Shown here: one piece after another, positions 48,756 to 62,181 of the stretch
Layout: each line of letters opens with the position of its first letter
How positions within the stretch are numbered: the first letter of the stretch is position 1
Origin: Phaseolus vulgaris
Taxonomy: Eukaryota > Streptophyta > Magnoliopsida > Fabales > Fabaceae
Direction: 5' to 3'
Assembly (NCBI RefSeq): GCF_000499845.2
Contig: NC_023756.2
Coordinates: 41,417,393-41,481,392 of the forward strand
DNA: 64,000 bases
The notes under the pieces: generated by a model
The model's database searches: none
Seen by the model: only the letters and a program-made list of their open reading frames with translations
Told to the model about the DNA's origin: nothing
Translations under genes and position numbers: made by a program

Positions 48756-50402
48756 GAAGCTGGTGGTTGGTCTCCGCTTCCATGCGTCGGACGCGTATTA
48801 GACATAGACACCCAACGGATGCGCACGGTGTCGGACGACTTGAGCTGGGCCAGACACAGCCCAAGTACTAGACACGCAGAGGACACTTAAGTCAGTGAGA
48901 GAAAAGAAAAACTGAGAAGATGAAAAGTGAAAAGGAAGAAAGGAAACCAAGAAGATGAATGGACATTGCATACTATATAGGTAATATTGTGAAGTGGGAA
49001 ATTATGAGATGCATTTATTTATGACAATGACTCTACCTTTTCAAAATGCATTCATTTATTAAATTATTATTACCTTCACTCTAACACTGTTGGTGCCGTG
49101 CCTCTCCATTTTAAATTTAATATTATTATTTTTTAATTTTAATATAAATATAATTTATTATATAATTATATAATATTCTGTATATTTTTATAATTTAAAT
49201 ATTATATTATTATTTTACTTTATTTTTAAATTTCAAACATAAAATTATTTTAAACAGTAACTTTTTTTAAAAAAATTAATATTTTAAAATAAGATTAAAC
49301 TTAACTTAAAAGAAATAAAATATTTTAAATCATAATATTTTATATTTATGGTTGTGAAAATATAATGACTTAATGATAAATAATATTTTTGTGATTATAT
49401 AAATATTAACTATAACCAGATAAATATTCCTATAAATATAAGATAAATATTCGTATAATTGTATAAATATATAAATATAACCACTTGATAAATATTTATT
49501 GTTTTGTAAATATAACCACATAATGATAAATAATTTTATGATTATATAAATATTACCATTTAAAACATAAATATTTGTATGATTATGTAAATATGTAAAA
49601 AGAAATAAGATGATACTTAAAAGGACCGATGATCCAATATTTATCTATAGTAATTTCTGTCTTCTCTCAATAAATTTCTCACACAATACAAAGAAGAAAA
49701 AAAAAATTGTGGGATATTACGGGAAATGATTTTTCATTGGACGAGAATGAAATTTTTGAGATTGCTAATTTATCTCTTGATGAACTAGAATTAGAAATGA
49801 TATTTTTCAATGAGAATGAACAAATATAAAATTCAAACATTATAATTTAAATATGTTTATGTTTTGTTAGATTTTTTATAAATATTTTTTAAACCTTTTC
49901 AAATTAGGGAGTATATTAATATATATATATATATTTATATTATCCGGATCCTATATTTTCCATTTTAATCGTAATCCGTGTGTTCATGCCTCATAGGTTA
50001 TAATTGATAAAACAATTATGATAAAACAGTTATATGAAACAATTAAAATGGAAAACCTTAAATATTATATGAGATCATCCTCTGATAAACACCTAGAAAC
50101 ATATTATTTTATTTTAATATAATATTTTATTTAAAAAATCTTGAAAAAGGTGTATTTTAGTGTTAGAATGTAAAATAAATTTTATTCACGTGCATAACAG
50201 ATTTCAGAAAGGATCGTATTTGGGAGAAATGTAGTTTCCATTGAAATAGAAGATTGTGGTGGGTCATGCTGAGGACACTTCCGTAATTCTATATGCTACA
50301 GATTTCATTGCTCACTGCTTACGTGTAGTTTCCAAACTCTCTTTCCTGATTCATCACACCGTACCAAGTTCATCTCTCTATAACGAACCCTAATCTCATC
50401 AA
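48756..50402. other. Intergenic, upstream of the ZFWD gene
   Basis: About 48780-48890 is unusually GC-rich, with repeated cggacg and gacac words, possibly a fragment of the 3717/24656 repeat family. The rest is very AT-rich up to the ZFWD promoter region near 50250. Confidence 0.4.
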
Positions 50403-50411
50403 TTAGGGTTT
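50403..50411 (+). promoter_or_regulatory. Telo-box (TTAGGGTTT) upstream of ZFWD
   Basis: An exact reverse-complement of AAACCCTAA, a motif common near the transcription start of plant housekeeping and translation-related genes. It is preceded by gaaccctaat and followed by a CT-rich leader-like tract up to the ATG at 50677. The functional role is inferred. Confidence 0.5.
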
Positions 50412-50676
50412 CTCTTTCCCACGAGCTTCACTTCACTTCACTCCTGCTTGATGATCACGCTATACATTCCCCTACCTCTCTCCCCTAATATTTCTGAATT
50501 TCTCTCGCGCATGCTCCAATCTTTTTCCCAATCACAACCCTCGATACATTCCTCTTCCAATTGCACCGGAAGATAATCAAAAGCTCTTCAGAATTTCATT
50601 CCCTACTATCCTTTCAATCCCGATTCACTCGATCAGATAAACACACTCTCGATCGCAGACTCTAGCTCGCTCGATC

Positions 50677-53600
50677 ATGGACGTGGACGGGGGCAGCAAG
50701 CGTGTGTACAACCGTCTTGGTGGGGACGCGAAGCACCAGAAAGTGTGTTTCCACTGGCAAGCGGGCAAGTGCAATCGCTACCCGTGCCCCTTCCTGCACA
50801 GCGAATTGCCCGCATCTTCCCACGCCAACGGGGCCTCCTCGAAGCGTGCGCACGACAATTCGGGCTTGTCGGGATTCTCGGGCCAGCGCGGACGCTCCAA
50901 TTTCAACAACTCGTGGGGCCGTGGCGGGGGGCGCGGCGGCGGCGGCGGTAGAGGGGTGGTGGTGAAGGCGGAAAAAGTTTGCAATTATTGGATTCAGGGG
51001 AATTGTAGTTATGGAGAGAGGTGTAAGTTCCTTCACTCTTGGAGAGTGGGAGATGGGTTTTCCTTGCTGACACAGCTCGAAGGGCATCAGAAGGTACAAA
51101 AAAGATTCAATCAAAGACTTATTTTACTATATAATAATAATATGGGATTGGCAGTGAATGTAGCGGTAACGAAAGTATTCTCAATGTTGATGTTGATTTG
51201 TTGTTTATGTGCACTATTTTGATTCCTTTACTGATTTCGATTTCTTATCTATGTGAATGTAATTCTGACCGTTGATTTAGTTTTACTCTATAAAGTGAGT
51301 TGCTCAGTTTGGAGGAACTGCATCCTAGACTATATATATTATGAAGTTTTAAATCACAACCACTCTGATTGATAGTGAAAGTTTTAAATCGCTGTTGTGA
51401 TTGTAGTTTTATTTGATCCTTGATGTTGTGGGAAATTGCATAGAAATGTGGCTTAGCTGTGGTGACTTTAGACCTTGATGACCGGCCGTTTGTTAAAACC
51501 TTTCAAGCCTGTGCTTGACATCGTATTTATCATTGAATTTTACTATGTCCGTGTGATTATAATTCTAATTGTGTTTTAAATGGTGGTTGTGTGAGCTGAG
51601 CCTGTGTTAATGTACGCTTTGTGAAATTTTGATATTTGATAACATGTTTACTAGTGTGTGTTTCGGTTATTGGGGTTGATGGGATGGGTTTCTGTTTTGT
51701 TGAATGAACAGGCTGTGAGTGCAATCGCCTTTCCCTCTGGTTCAGATAAGCTGTATACTGGAAGCACTGATGAGACGGCAAGGATTTGGGACTGTCAGTC
51801 TGGAAAGGTGATAATTACCAGTGTTTTGCTTTGTTTTGTAATATCAATTGTCTCAATTTTAAAGTTACATACAACTTCTCTTTTCCCGCAGTTGAGAATA
51901 ATAGATTTAGAGCATGGTGCCTGAGAGATGATATCTCTCGGAAGATCTATGTATTTTTATAAATTGGTCTGAACCAAAAGTACAAAAGGTAGAGTAAAAC
52001 TCTACACATGGAACTCTATGACTGACAGTTACAACAACATACAACTTTTACGAAGTTGTGCAAAAGGCAGTAATAAACTTTTCTATCTCTTCCTTTCAAG
52101 CTGGAGCATGTAGGTTGTATGCACCAAGCTTGGAAACATATAATCCAAATTCAAAGACCTCTTAATGTCTTAGTTAGAGCATTCACAAGTTGATCATTAT
52201 TGGAGGAGTTGATAAATTCAATACTAATTTATTTGGACAACAATTTCTCTTGAACAAATCACAAGCAGTTTCTTTGTGTTTGGTTCCTTATGGAAGATGT
52301 GCTTAGAGACAACATGAGGTTCTGCCTGATTATCACTGTACAACTTCATCTTTTGAATCTCATAAAACTTCAATTTGTGGATGAGTTGATAAATTCAATA
52401 CTAATTTATTTGGACAACAATTTCTCTTGAACAAATCACAAGCAGTTTCTTTGTGTTTGGTTCCTTATGGAAGATGTGCTTAGAGACAACATGAGGTTCT
52501 GCCTGATTATCACTGTACAACTTCATCTTTTGAATCTCATAAAACTTCAATTTGTGGATGAGTTGTTTGATCTACCCAAGTTCACAAATGATCGATGCCA
52601 TTGTCCTGTGTATTTATTTCCTTTATCTTCATACAATATTTGTCCTTGTCCTTTTTTAGATATATGATAATGTGAATCATCATGAAGAACTTGCATGAAT
52701 TGACTAACAACTTCAACAAAAAAAGATATGCTAGGTCTAGTGATTGTGAAAACAATGAGCTTCACAACAAGGCTTCTATATCTCTAGACTTGAGAAAGGT
52801 TTTCCTTATTTTATCATTAACATGGATAGGGGTCCATATGATTATAAATTGGCCTACGATTAATCTTTCTATTCTAACATCATACTTTCTTTGGAAAATA
52901 ATAAATCCCTCTTTTGATTGAGCCACTTCTATACCAAGCAGTGTTATCAATATCAGATGATAGAAAATATTAGGGACTCCAAATATCCTTTATGAAAATA
53001 TATTGGAAGCCATAATGGGTTATGCTGGAAGCATCACAGACAAAATAAAAGTACAATATTTGCATGTAGATAATTTAAAAATAATGCAGAAATATAATTG
53101 TAATGCAAAAATAATGGAAGACAACCATATTTAATAATACTATCTTGTCTACAAATTGAAATAACAATGAAATAAAAGCAAAACACCACAAATTTCAAGT
53201 TCAAGGCATAAGAACAAAACATAAGTTAAGTGTCCTAAATTTGTAATCATCTGCCTCTTCAATCCCAACATAATTATCTTCATTGCCAACATAATTTAAA
53301 AACAGGTTTGTTCATGTTTGATCCATCCATCGGATGACAATGTTTTCAATCCGGGTCATTTATATAGGAAGTTCAGTGGCCATTGTGGTTGCTGGAAAGT
53401 AAGTGCTAACATTTTTCAGAAAACAATTAGAGTGGAAAAGAAGAAGAATTTTTTTAGGGAGGACGAGTGGAGTGGTGCTGAATAAAAAGAGGACTTGCAG
53501 TCGGTGGTGGCAACAATTGTGTGATGGCAGGGAGACTGCACAACAACGCAAGTTGGCTGGTTGGTGGATACCTTCAAGTTGGGTGGGGTGCCTAGGTTAA

Positions 53601-56600
53601 AAAATTATGTTTGATTGTTTGGTTTGGGCATGTATAAATGGCCCAGCCCCTTTTTTTAAGAAAAAAGCACTTGGGCTGAGCAGTATTGTCAGGAAAAGAA
53701 AAAAAAGAAAGAAGATTAGAGTTTCTTTTTCATTTCACATGAGAAGATTAGGGCTGGCTACTCTTTTAACTTGCCAGGTTGGGTTGTGCAGCCTGTGGCT
53801 TCTCCTTCATTTCGCATGGGAGCACTAAGACACCACTCTGTGACTTCTGACATCTCCGCCACCGAAATCCACCATGGCTTGCCATGGACATTTTTCGATA
53901 ATGCTGATGCCAAGAAGCTTTTTATGCACCAAGTCGATGATTTTAAAATGATTGCATAAAGGACTTATTAGCTAAGAAATTTTGGCACTATCTTCCTGAT
54001 GACAACTAAGTCATCAACCCACACAATTAAGTAAACACATTCACCACAAGAAATATGACAATAAAAAACTTAAAAAATTGCAGGTACAACGAAATATAAC
54101 TTTTACAAAGACGTGCATAATAAACTTTTCTAACACCATGTTGAATTTTTTTTATATCCTTGGAATAGGAGAATTTGAATATTACTTTTAAGTTTGATTG
54201 TACCATGTGAAACATGTATTATTCTTTCACTTTAAAATGATTACAATTGACATCATGCTCCTCTTCTCTGTATTTTGTTTCCAAATTTCAAAGTGTGCAG
54301 TAAATATTGTATTTCTCTTTATTTTCTATAGGTTCCTTTTGAGTTTGTTGAAAAGGTGAGTTTGATCATGGTTTTGTTTGTCTTTGCTCCTTTGCAGTGC
54401 GTAGGTGTCATCAATCTTGGTGGTGAAGTAGGTTGCATGATCAGTGAAGGCCCCTGGGTTTTTGTTGGGATACCCAATTTTGTCAAGGTAAGAAAGAGAA
54501 ATAGGCATCACTTTTGTCTTTCTCTTATTTGGTACCCGTAAATTTTCAAATAAAATACATCTCTGTAATTTAGTGAAATGTTTTTGCTATGGTACGTTCT
54601 TTTCACTGCTTAATACATCATAACTGATGTCCTTTTGGTTGATGACATCCGTGCTGCAGGCCTGGAACACTCAAAATTTAGTGGAGCTAAGTCTAAATGG
54701 TCCCGTTGGACAAGTTTATGCTCTTGTTGTAAACAATGATATGCTTTTTGCTGGTACACAGGTAAATATTTTCTTTCCCTTTGACAATGCTTTTGTTTTG
54801 TTCAAGTCATGCTTTATTTTTTCACTCAGTAGTCCTGATTTCAATGCTGATTATCTTAATGGTGCTTTTGACCTGTTGTAAGAGATGAAAAAGTGCATTT
54901 CCATTTGTTGTGTTTATATGGATTAAACTTTTTAGAGTGGCATCTTACAATAATGTTAGGAAACTAAATGTGTGGAATTACGGATGATAATGTTTAGGTT
55001 AATTTTAGGGCTGATAGGTGTTGCTGAGATAGGGCAATGAAGACATTAAAGGATAAACATTTAATAAGATTTATTTGCCTTTGCATTGCCATTGATACAA
55101 TTTTGTCAGTGCAATATTTTTGGAGAAAATTAACTAGGAGAATCGGACGGGTATGTCTGGTAGTGGGGCCTTGTAGGGAAAGTGAAGGGACATGGGAATT
55201 TTTATTTTTAAATTAAGAGTTATATGTTATTTACTAAAAAAATAAAAAAAAATTGATCGATCATTTTATTTCTTTCCTTTTTATAAATGAGAAAATATTT
55301 ATTAGAAATGGGAAATTCTCCTCCGTTGTCTTTTCCCCAAAATCTTACTCCCTAACATACCTCAACAGTCAATTTGTATGCCATGAAAAGAGAACAAATG
55401 AGTGGAAGAGCACTGATTTTGAATTTGCAATTGGTTTGGCAAAAAGGAATTTAAGAAGTGAACTGTAAGTGTGTTACTGTTCATTTCTTCTCAAATAACC
55501 GAAGAATTGCCTTGCAGGCAACCAGAGATTTTTTTATTTTAAATTGTTTTCTTCTTTTTCTATAAACTCTTTGTTTATTTTATTTTATGAATAAATAATT
55601 GTATAATGCTAAATAATAATAGTAACAAAAATATTTATTTTCTTTTATATTTCTCTCTTTCTTTTCTTTTATACTCTTTCTTTTCAACCAAACAACTTCA
55701 ATTTTCAGTCATTTCTTACCTCTTTCTCTTCCTTTCTTTTCTCTTTCGCTCTCTCAATTTCTTTCTCTCTAACCAACATAGCACAAAGGAAATGAATGGA
55801 AGATGAAGGATGATATGATTGTAAATAATAAATAATAATGGCATTATGATGTAAAGGATTGCATTGGATGATGCTTTACAGCACTGACTACAACCTAATA
55901 AAACAACCCAGATTAATCTATTAGGCCATGTGATTGGCCAAGAAGTTCTGTCTAATGCGTAGTTGTGCATGAGATGTGAAAAAATGGTTTTGGAACAATT
56001 GTCACCTAGATATGTGGGATATTCCCTATTGCTGGTAGATATTTTGGCTTGGACTATGGGCCATTGATTATGTCTAAGGAGGACTTGATCGCGATTTGTG
56101 ATGCGGAGACTTTGATACCTTGAATCTTATTGTTTATGTGAGGGGTTGTGTGATGATCTCTAAGTGTTAAATATAAGGTAGTTGGCTCCTAAACAATGAA
56201 TGAATTTATAGTTCTATGGTCTTTGGAAATATTTTCAATAAAACTCAATCAAGCATCTTTCAAAGTCCACTGTATTTTGTTTTTATTGAAAACGAGAATC
56301 GAATACCAAAGGAAAGATTCTGACTTTTCTACATATTTGGACTACCATCTTAATTTTTAATCTCTAATGAAATACTTCTTCTGCAGGATGGATCTATATT
56401 GGTATGGAAGTTTAATGTAGGTAACAACTGCTTCGAGCCAGCTGCATCACTTAAGGGCCATTCTCGCGGTGTTGTTTCGTTAGTTGTTGGTGCTAGTAGG
56501 CTTTACTCTGGGTCAATGGACAATACAATAAAAGTAAGTTTTACATATGCTCTTTGCCATGTGTCTGGTTCATTTTCTTTGGACTCTTTTTAAGCAATGT

Positions 56601-59062
56601 GAGAACAGGTTTTGGTTTATTAATTTGGTACATTTCTTTCAATGTTGTCTTTCAGGTATGGAACCTTGAAACCTTGCAGTGTATACAGACACTAACAGAG
56701 CACACATCTGTTGTGATGTCTGTTCTCTGCTGGGACCAATTCCTTCTATCTTGTTCCTTGGACAAAACTGTGAAGGTTGGTTTCACAAGATTTACTGGCT
56801 GTATGTGTATTATTGACTATATGTAAGTTCTGAATTTGTTATTTGATTTCTGCAGGTATGGTATGCTACAGAAAGCGGAAACTTGGAAGTGACATATACT
56901 CACAATGAAGAACATGTATGTATTATATTATTTACTTTTCCCTTGGATACTTGATTTTATTATACTATGATGTTTTATTATACTTGATCTTAGTTCTGCT
57001 ATCAATGATCCAGCCACTTCTCTTGAACTGAACTCAAATTCTCACAAGATGTATGTGTTTTAGAAAATATTAAAAATGTGCTCAAGTTTCCGATCATGAA
57101 AATGTTAAGTGCCTAGTTTTGCCTTTGAATACAATTGGATAAGGACTTGATCAGAAAGGGGCATATATATGTTGTAAGCTTTCCTTGGTGATAATACTAT
57201 TTTAAATATTTCAATCCTCCAAAATAATGATGCCACAAGACAAAAAGTGACTCGAATATTGATATAGTAACTCTCAAAGCATCCTTGTATTGAACATAAT
57301 AACTAATAAGTTGTAAGCCAAAGGGAAAGAAGTTTTGGAGTTGTATCGGAAAAACTCAAGTCTCTCGTTGACTAGAGATAGTGTCAAAATACAATATATA
57401 AGTAGGGTAGGGATAATCGTCACCTTACAAGTTGATTTTGTAGGTTTGAGTTAAATCTAAACCATTTGGTAAGATGGTGTCAAAGTGCATTCTAGATCCA
57501 TTAAAAGGGACACTTATTATGTTATACACGTGCCAAGCCCAATAGTGCTAGACATGGGGGTGTATTGGAAAAAAAACCCATCCCACATACTGCATATAAA
57601 TAGAGGCAATATTACACACCGATTTTGTGAAGTTAAGTTTGACCTAATTTGTAAAATATGTCAGTCTATCTTAGATCCATTGAACCATATTATGCACATA
57701 CCAAGACTAGTGTTGGATGTGATGGGGGTGTATTGTGAAAAAACCACGTCCCATATTGACTAGAGATAGTGATAAAATACAATATAGAAATAAGTGTAAT
57801 CCTAATCTTATAAGTTAGTTTTGTAGAGTTAAGTTAGACATAAGCTACTTTTGTAGGAAACTGAAGCTTCATTAATATTTGAAGTAGAGAGAACTGGAAA
57901 TCATAATTTATTGTTTTCCCCCCTCCATTGGCTTTTTAATTTCAGACAATATTTCCTACTTCACTAACTTCTTCAAGAACAGCTGGGATTAAGTGTTTTA
58001 TTAATGGAACACTTCTGATAAGCGGGGTTAATGGACAGAGATGGGCTTTGTAAAAAGAAACATTATGTCTAATCCTTTAACCCAATATTTGCAAATATTT
58101 ATATATTGTAATTAGAAAAAAATCTAGAAGGGTGGGTACATAGCCCACGCCTGTCCCTGCCTGCATCTGTTACTGCTGCTATACTGTACTCTCCAACTAC
58201 TTTCTATTTTTTCGTGCACTCATTTGCTGCATTATCATTTTCAAGGTTATTACTTTTTTGTTATAACATAACTGTTTCTTTCACTAAATAAGAATGTAAA
58301 CAAAGTGGAATTATTGTTTTTGCAATGATGTATATTATTTAGATATCCTCAACAGTAATTACTTGCACTTGAAATGTGGCCAGTGGGATTTGTTGAGTGT
58401 GTGATGTTGTGGCTTTCATTATTCTGACGTTTTATCTGTGTGCAGGGTATACTTACCCTATGTGGGATGCATGACTCACAAGGCAAACCCATTTTGTTGT
58501 GTGCTTGCAATGATAATACTGTGCGCCTCTATGATCTGCCATCGTAAGTAATTGATTTCCTGTTCATGCTCTCATTTGGTTCTCTTATTTCCACTACAGA
58601 GTACAAACCACTAAATGGTTTGTACAAAACTGGTTTTCTACAAAACTGAATTATATGGTTCTTACTTCTATATGTTGCAAGTGGACTTAATGACTTGCAT
58701 AATAAATCAAGCTTGTTTTGTAATACATCCAAATGAAACCCAAGCCAGATTTCTTGTCATATTAAAACGAGCAAGAGACAAACACACAATGCATAGAATA
58801 AATTTCAATTCTTTGAGAGATTAGAAAAGATATGGTTGTTTGCACTTTGTGGCGGAAATAAAATTTACTTCGTATTTATGCTCTCATTATTCAATGTTTG
58901 CCCCATTTCTTGTTCAGATTTGCAGAGAGGGGTAAGATATTAACTAAACAAGAGGTACGAGCAATCCAGATGGGCCCTAACGGCATATTCTTCACCGGAG
59001 ATGGTACTGGTGAAGTAAGAGTGTGGAATTGGACAGCAGAGGCAACCACTACCGTCCAATAA
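50677..59062 (+). CDS. ZFWD: ZFWD-type protein: two CCCH zinc fingers and seven WD40 repeats
   Basis: Nine exons keep phase throughout: 50677-51093, 51712-51807, 54398-54487, 54660-54761, 56387-56533, 56656-56775, 56856-56915, 58446-58543 and 58918-59062, giving 424 aa, close to plant ZFWD proteins. The first finger is C24-x7-C32-x4-C37-x3-H41 and the second C102-x7-C110-x5-C116-x3-H120. Between them lies a Gly/Arg-rich linker (about 81-93) resembling RGG-type RNA-binding segments. About seven WD40 blades follow, including GSTDETARIWD, GSMDNTIKVW and CSLDKTVKVW. The plant family is thought to act in RNA-related complexes; the exact role is unknown to me. Intron 2 contains an antisense copia remnant and intron 7 a TRIM array. 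The start is the first ATG, after a pyrimidine-rich leader. Confidence 0.92.
51920..54136 (-). mobile_element. Internally deleted Ty1/copia remnant in ZFWD intron 2
   Basis: In minus sense: an LTR-like start near 54136 (tgttagaaaagtttatta, aaaagttatat) directly followed by reverse transcriptase with a degenerate catalytic block (VYLIVWVDDLVVI, about 54030-53990). An unrelated or unrecognised insert follows (about 53000-53880). The frame-broken polymerase then continues (LLGIEVAQSKEG near 52930; ITRPSISFFVEVVSQFMQ near 52750), then RNase H (MKLYSDNQAE, duplicated), then NDQL-ALTK near 52180. A 3' LTR-like end lies at about 52100-51920 and shares aaaagtttattac and aaaagttgtat with the first. 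Gag and integrase are missing. Confidence 0.75.
52206..52565. repeat. Perfect 177-bp tandem duplication within copia RNase H
   Basis: Copy 1 is 52206-52382 and copy 2 is 52383-52559. By eye they are identical over the full period, starting gagttgataaattc. 177 is a multiple of three, so the duplication would be in-frame. Confidence 0.9.
57342..57856 (+). mobile_element. TRIM-like element with three LTR copies, in ZFWD intron 7
   Basis: Three direct, diverged copies of one short LTR lie at about 57342-57474, 57561-57655 and 57729-57856. They share tgtattgg/tgtatcgg starts, ccacat/ccatatt, gactagagatag, aaaatacaatata and gattttgt-g-gttaagt blocks. Between them are two short internal segments (86 and 73 bases). 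Each begins with a decayed initiator-Met site (tggtgtcaaagtgc; atgtcagtctat) and an agatccatt block and ends in a gggggtgt purine tract. There is no coding capacity. This wording matches a common legume TRIM family, recalled from memory. Confidence 0.75.
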
Positions 59063-62000
59063 AGTGACATTTACAATGTTATCCATTTAAATGTTTTACT
59101 AGTTTTTTCTGGTCCTTCCTTTTTGTAATCGTTTTAGCTGCAAGAAGGGAATTAAGGCTAAGGTTGGGAAGAGGCAGAAAAAGAGAGTTAAAGGGATTGT
59201 ATGTAATTTAAGTTTGCGGAAGTAGGCTTGCGTTTAGAATCTGAGCTGTGGTTTTAGTGTTGAGTATCCTTGGCGCAAAGCTGTGCTCAAGTAGGCTTTC
59301 CTATTAATGTTTGTAACATTTTGTGAATTCACAACATTATTTACCATCATTGCTTAACACCTCCAATGCGTATATACACACCAAATAAATGATTGTTACT
59401 TGTCATTATCAAGTAACTGCTCTTGTTTCCTCTGCTGTATACTTTTCCTGCTGATCATGAGCTGGTAACTCTTGTTTTCTTTTGCTGCAGTTCACATTAA
59501 TTTGTATTTTTTTTATTGGTATAATTAGGAGGAATAGTTCCTTCTTATCTTTAGTTGTGATTTGATGTTCAGTTGCAGATTGGATTCTGGACCTTGTTTA
59601 AAGAATTTGTGTGTCAAATGTTTCCTCTTATTGCATACAATCCTTTTTTTATTAATAATAATCTTTCTTCCTTGTTTTGATGTGGTTGCTTATAGAATTG
59701 TGGTCCTCTGAATGTACGGCCCAAATACCTGTACTATTTACTTATTAAGTTTAAATGTTTGTATATCAATTTTTTTAAATCTTAGTTAAAATATTTGTCC
59801 TCCAAATTTAAAACCGATTCAGTCTATCAAACTTAAATATGTTTTCCTTTAGTCTCTCTTAAATGGAAAAAGTACAAATTAACATCTCTAATTCATAATT
59901 AACATTGAATTTGTTTTTATGTTTTCCTCACCAGAAAAAAAAATTAAAGGATTAAGAAAAACCTTACCCATACCACATGTTTAACTTTTTTAGTCGTAGG
60001 AAATTAATAATACGCTTTCTAATAATTATAAGATATCATTTTCACAATTTTAGACTTTCAAAAAAATTTAAATGATGGAATAATGTTGGAAGATAATTTT
60101 ATTCGTAGTTTTAAACTTTCAAAATCTGGTGAGGTCAAAAGAAATATTACATTTAATAATTTTAAAATAAAGACTTAGTTAAAATTTCATTCATAACAAT
60201 GTGACAAAAAAAATAAGGAAAGTAGAAGAAAAAGAAAGGACTAAATCATTTTAGTGGTAGTAGTAATTACTTTTGCTATTATTACGTGGAAAACATAAGA
60301 ATGAAAGAAAAATATTTCAAACACAAATCGTTTTTCTCAAATTAAATATGTATTAATTATGTCAACAAATTTTTAATGTTAACTTTAAAAATTAAAATAA
60401 ATTAGCTTTAAATTAGAAAACTTAAAAAATCAATTTTAAATTTAAGGACTAAAAAATAACCCTTAATTTGAAAGACTAATCAAATTTGTGACACTTAAAT
60501 ATCGTTTTTATATTTAGGGATAAAAATATTAATTTTAAATTTGAAGGATTGCAACAAATTTTGATTTAAATTTTAGAAACTGTAAATATTTTAACAAAAC
60601 AAAATTTGGAAAATAAACTTTCCTATTATTACTTTAGTGACACATGTGGTTGTTAACATGAATGTTGCTAATGATGTCAATTAGTGTAACATCCTTAATA
60701 ATTTGATAAAAAAAAATATATTCTCAAATAAAGAATTAAAAATTAAAAATTTTAATTTGAAAGACTAAATGAAAATATCTAATATCAACTTTAAAAACTA
60801 AAAATATATTTAAACTCTATTTATGTGTTTTTTTTCTTCTTTAGGTTATTTCTACTATATATTTCTTCTTTCTTGTTTTTTTTGGGTTATTTCTACTCAC
60901 TGGATCATCAACTGCTACGTTTGACCATATAATAGGAAACTTGGAAAGTTGATTTATTGTTGTAGAGGTGTACTATAGGACATCACCATGCATGGCTCCA
61001 GCAACCCTGTAAATTGATACCTCTGTTATGAATTATGAATGCATTATTATAATATTATAATTCACTATAGATGATGACCTACAGGGTTTGGTGGTTCCAT
61101 AGCATTGAGAATGATGGTTGAAGCCACTGTAGCCCCTCCTTCTATTGGATAAATTAATCAAATAAATAAATGGAATGTTAATAACATGTCACTTTTGATT
61201 ATGACAGCTTGATATGGACCACTCCAAAATGTTTGGTTTCATTTGGTCTATTATCGCATTTCCTATTTTTTTCTCTCAAATTAATTTGATAGATTAATTA
61301 TTAAAATAAATAAAATTTTAAAAAATTATTAAAATAGTTAGTTTGTGTTAAGTTTACACAATTTTGATTTTTTTTATAAAAGAAATTCGTATTAATTTAA
61401 GTAGTATAATTTTAGTTTAAATATATTAAAATTGTATTTTGAGATCAAAATTATGTAAACTTTTACGATTTAACTATTTTGATACATTTATTTGATACAA
61501 TTTGTCTATTTTAATAAATTTTTAAACTTTTTTCTATTTTAATAGTTAATTTATCAAATGCACTAATTTGATAAAAAATTGCATTGAACTCTCATATTAC
61601 AAATTTATTCTTTATATATATAATTTTAAAATTATCATATCAAGAGTTGCAAATTAGTTTCAAATTTTTGGTCTTTTTAATTCAGGGTTTGGTACTTCTA
61701 TAATTGCAACCAAGTCCTAGTAATTCTAACTTCTAAGCTACATGAGACTGCTTATGAGCTACGAATCCTAGATATTCCAAAATTAAATCTATTGATGTCT
61801 CACCTAATTTAATATGTTATAGTTAGTTTTAATTAATACAAGTTTGATTAAAGGTATTTTCATAATTTTCAGATTTAGGTTTAAAAAAATAATTTTTTAT
61901 CTTTCATATTTGTCGCTAAATTATGTAATTAAATAACTAGATACTAATTTATAAATTTAAGGGTTTAGGGTTTACTCATTCACATATTAAGAAAACCAAA

Positions 62001-62181
62001 GGTTTTCACCTCATAACTGAATCTGTTGATGCTGCAGTTTGCATTCACATTTTTACAAGTCCTTCTTGAAGCCATTTTATTCATAACCCAAGTAATATAC
62101 ATTGGTATTTAGCATGAGCATGAACATGTAACTACATGATTTGTTCAAAATAAGACAGTTTGTAAAGGTGCAGTCCAGCAT
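59063..62181. other. Intergenic, convergent ends of ZFWD and sorbitol dehydrogenase
   Basis: The ZFWD 3' UTR probably reaches about 59350. The middle is AT-rich with no gene recognised. The last ~80 bases should be 3' UTR of the minus-strand dehydrogenase. Confidence 0.55.
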
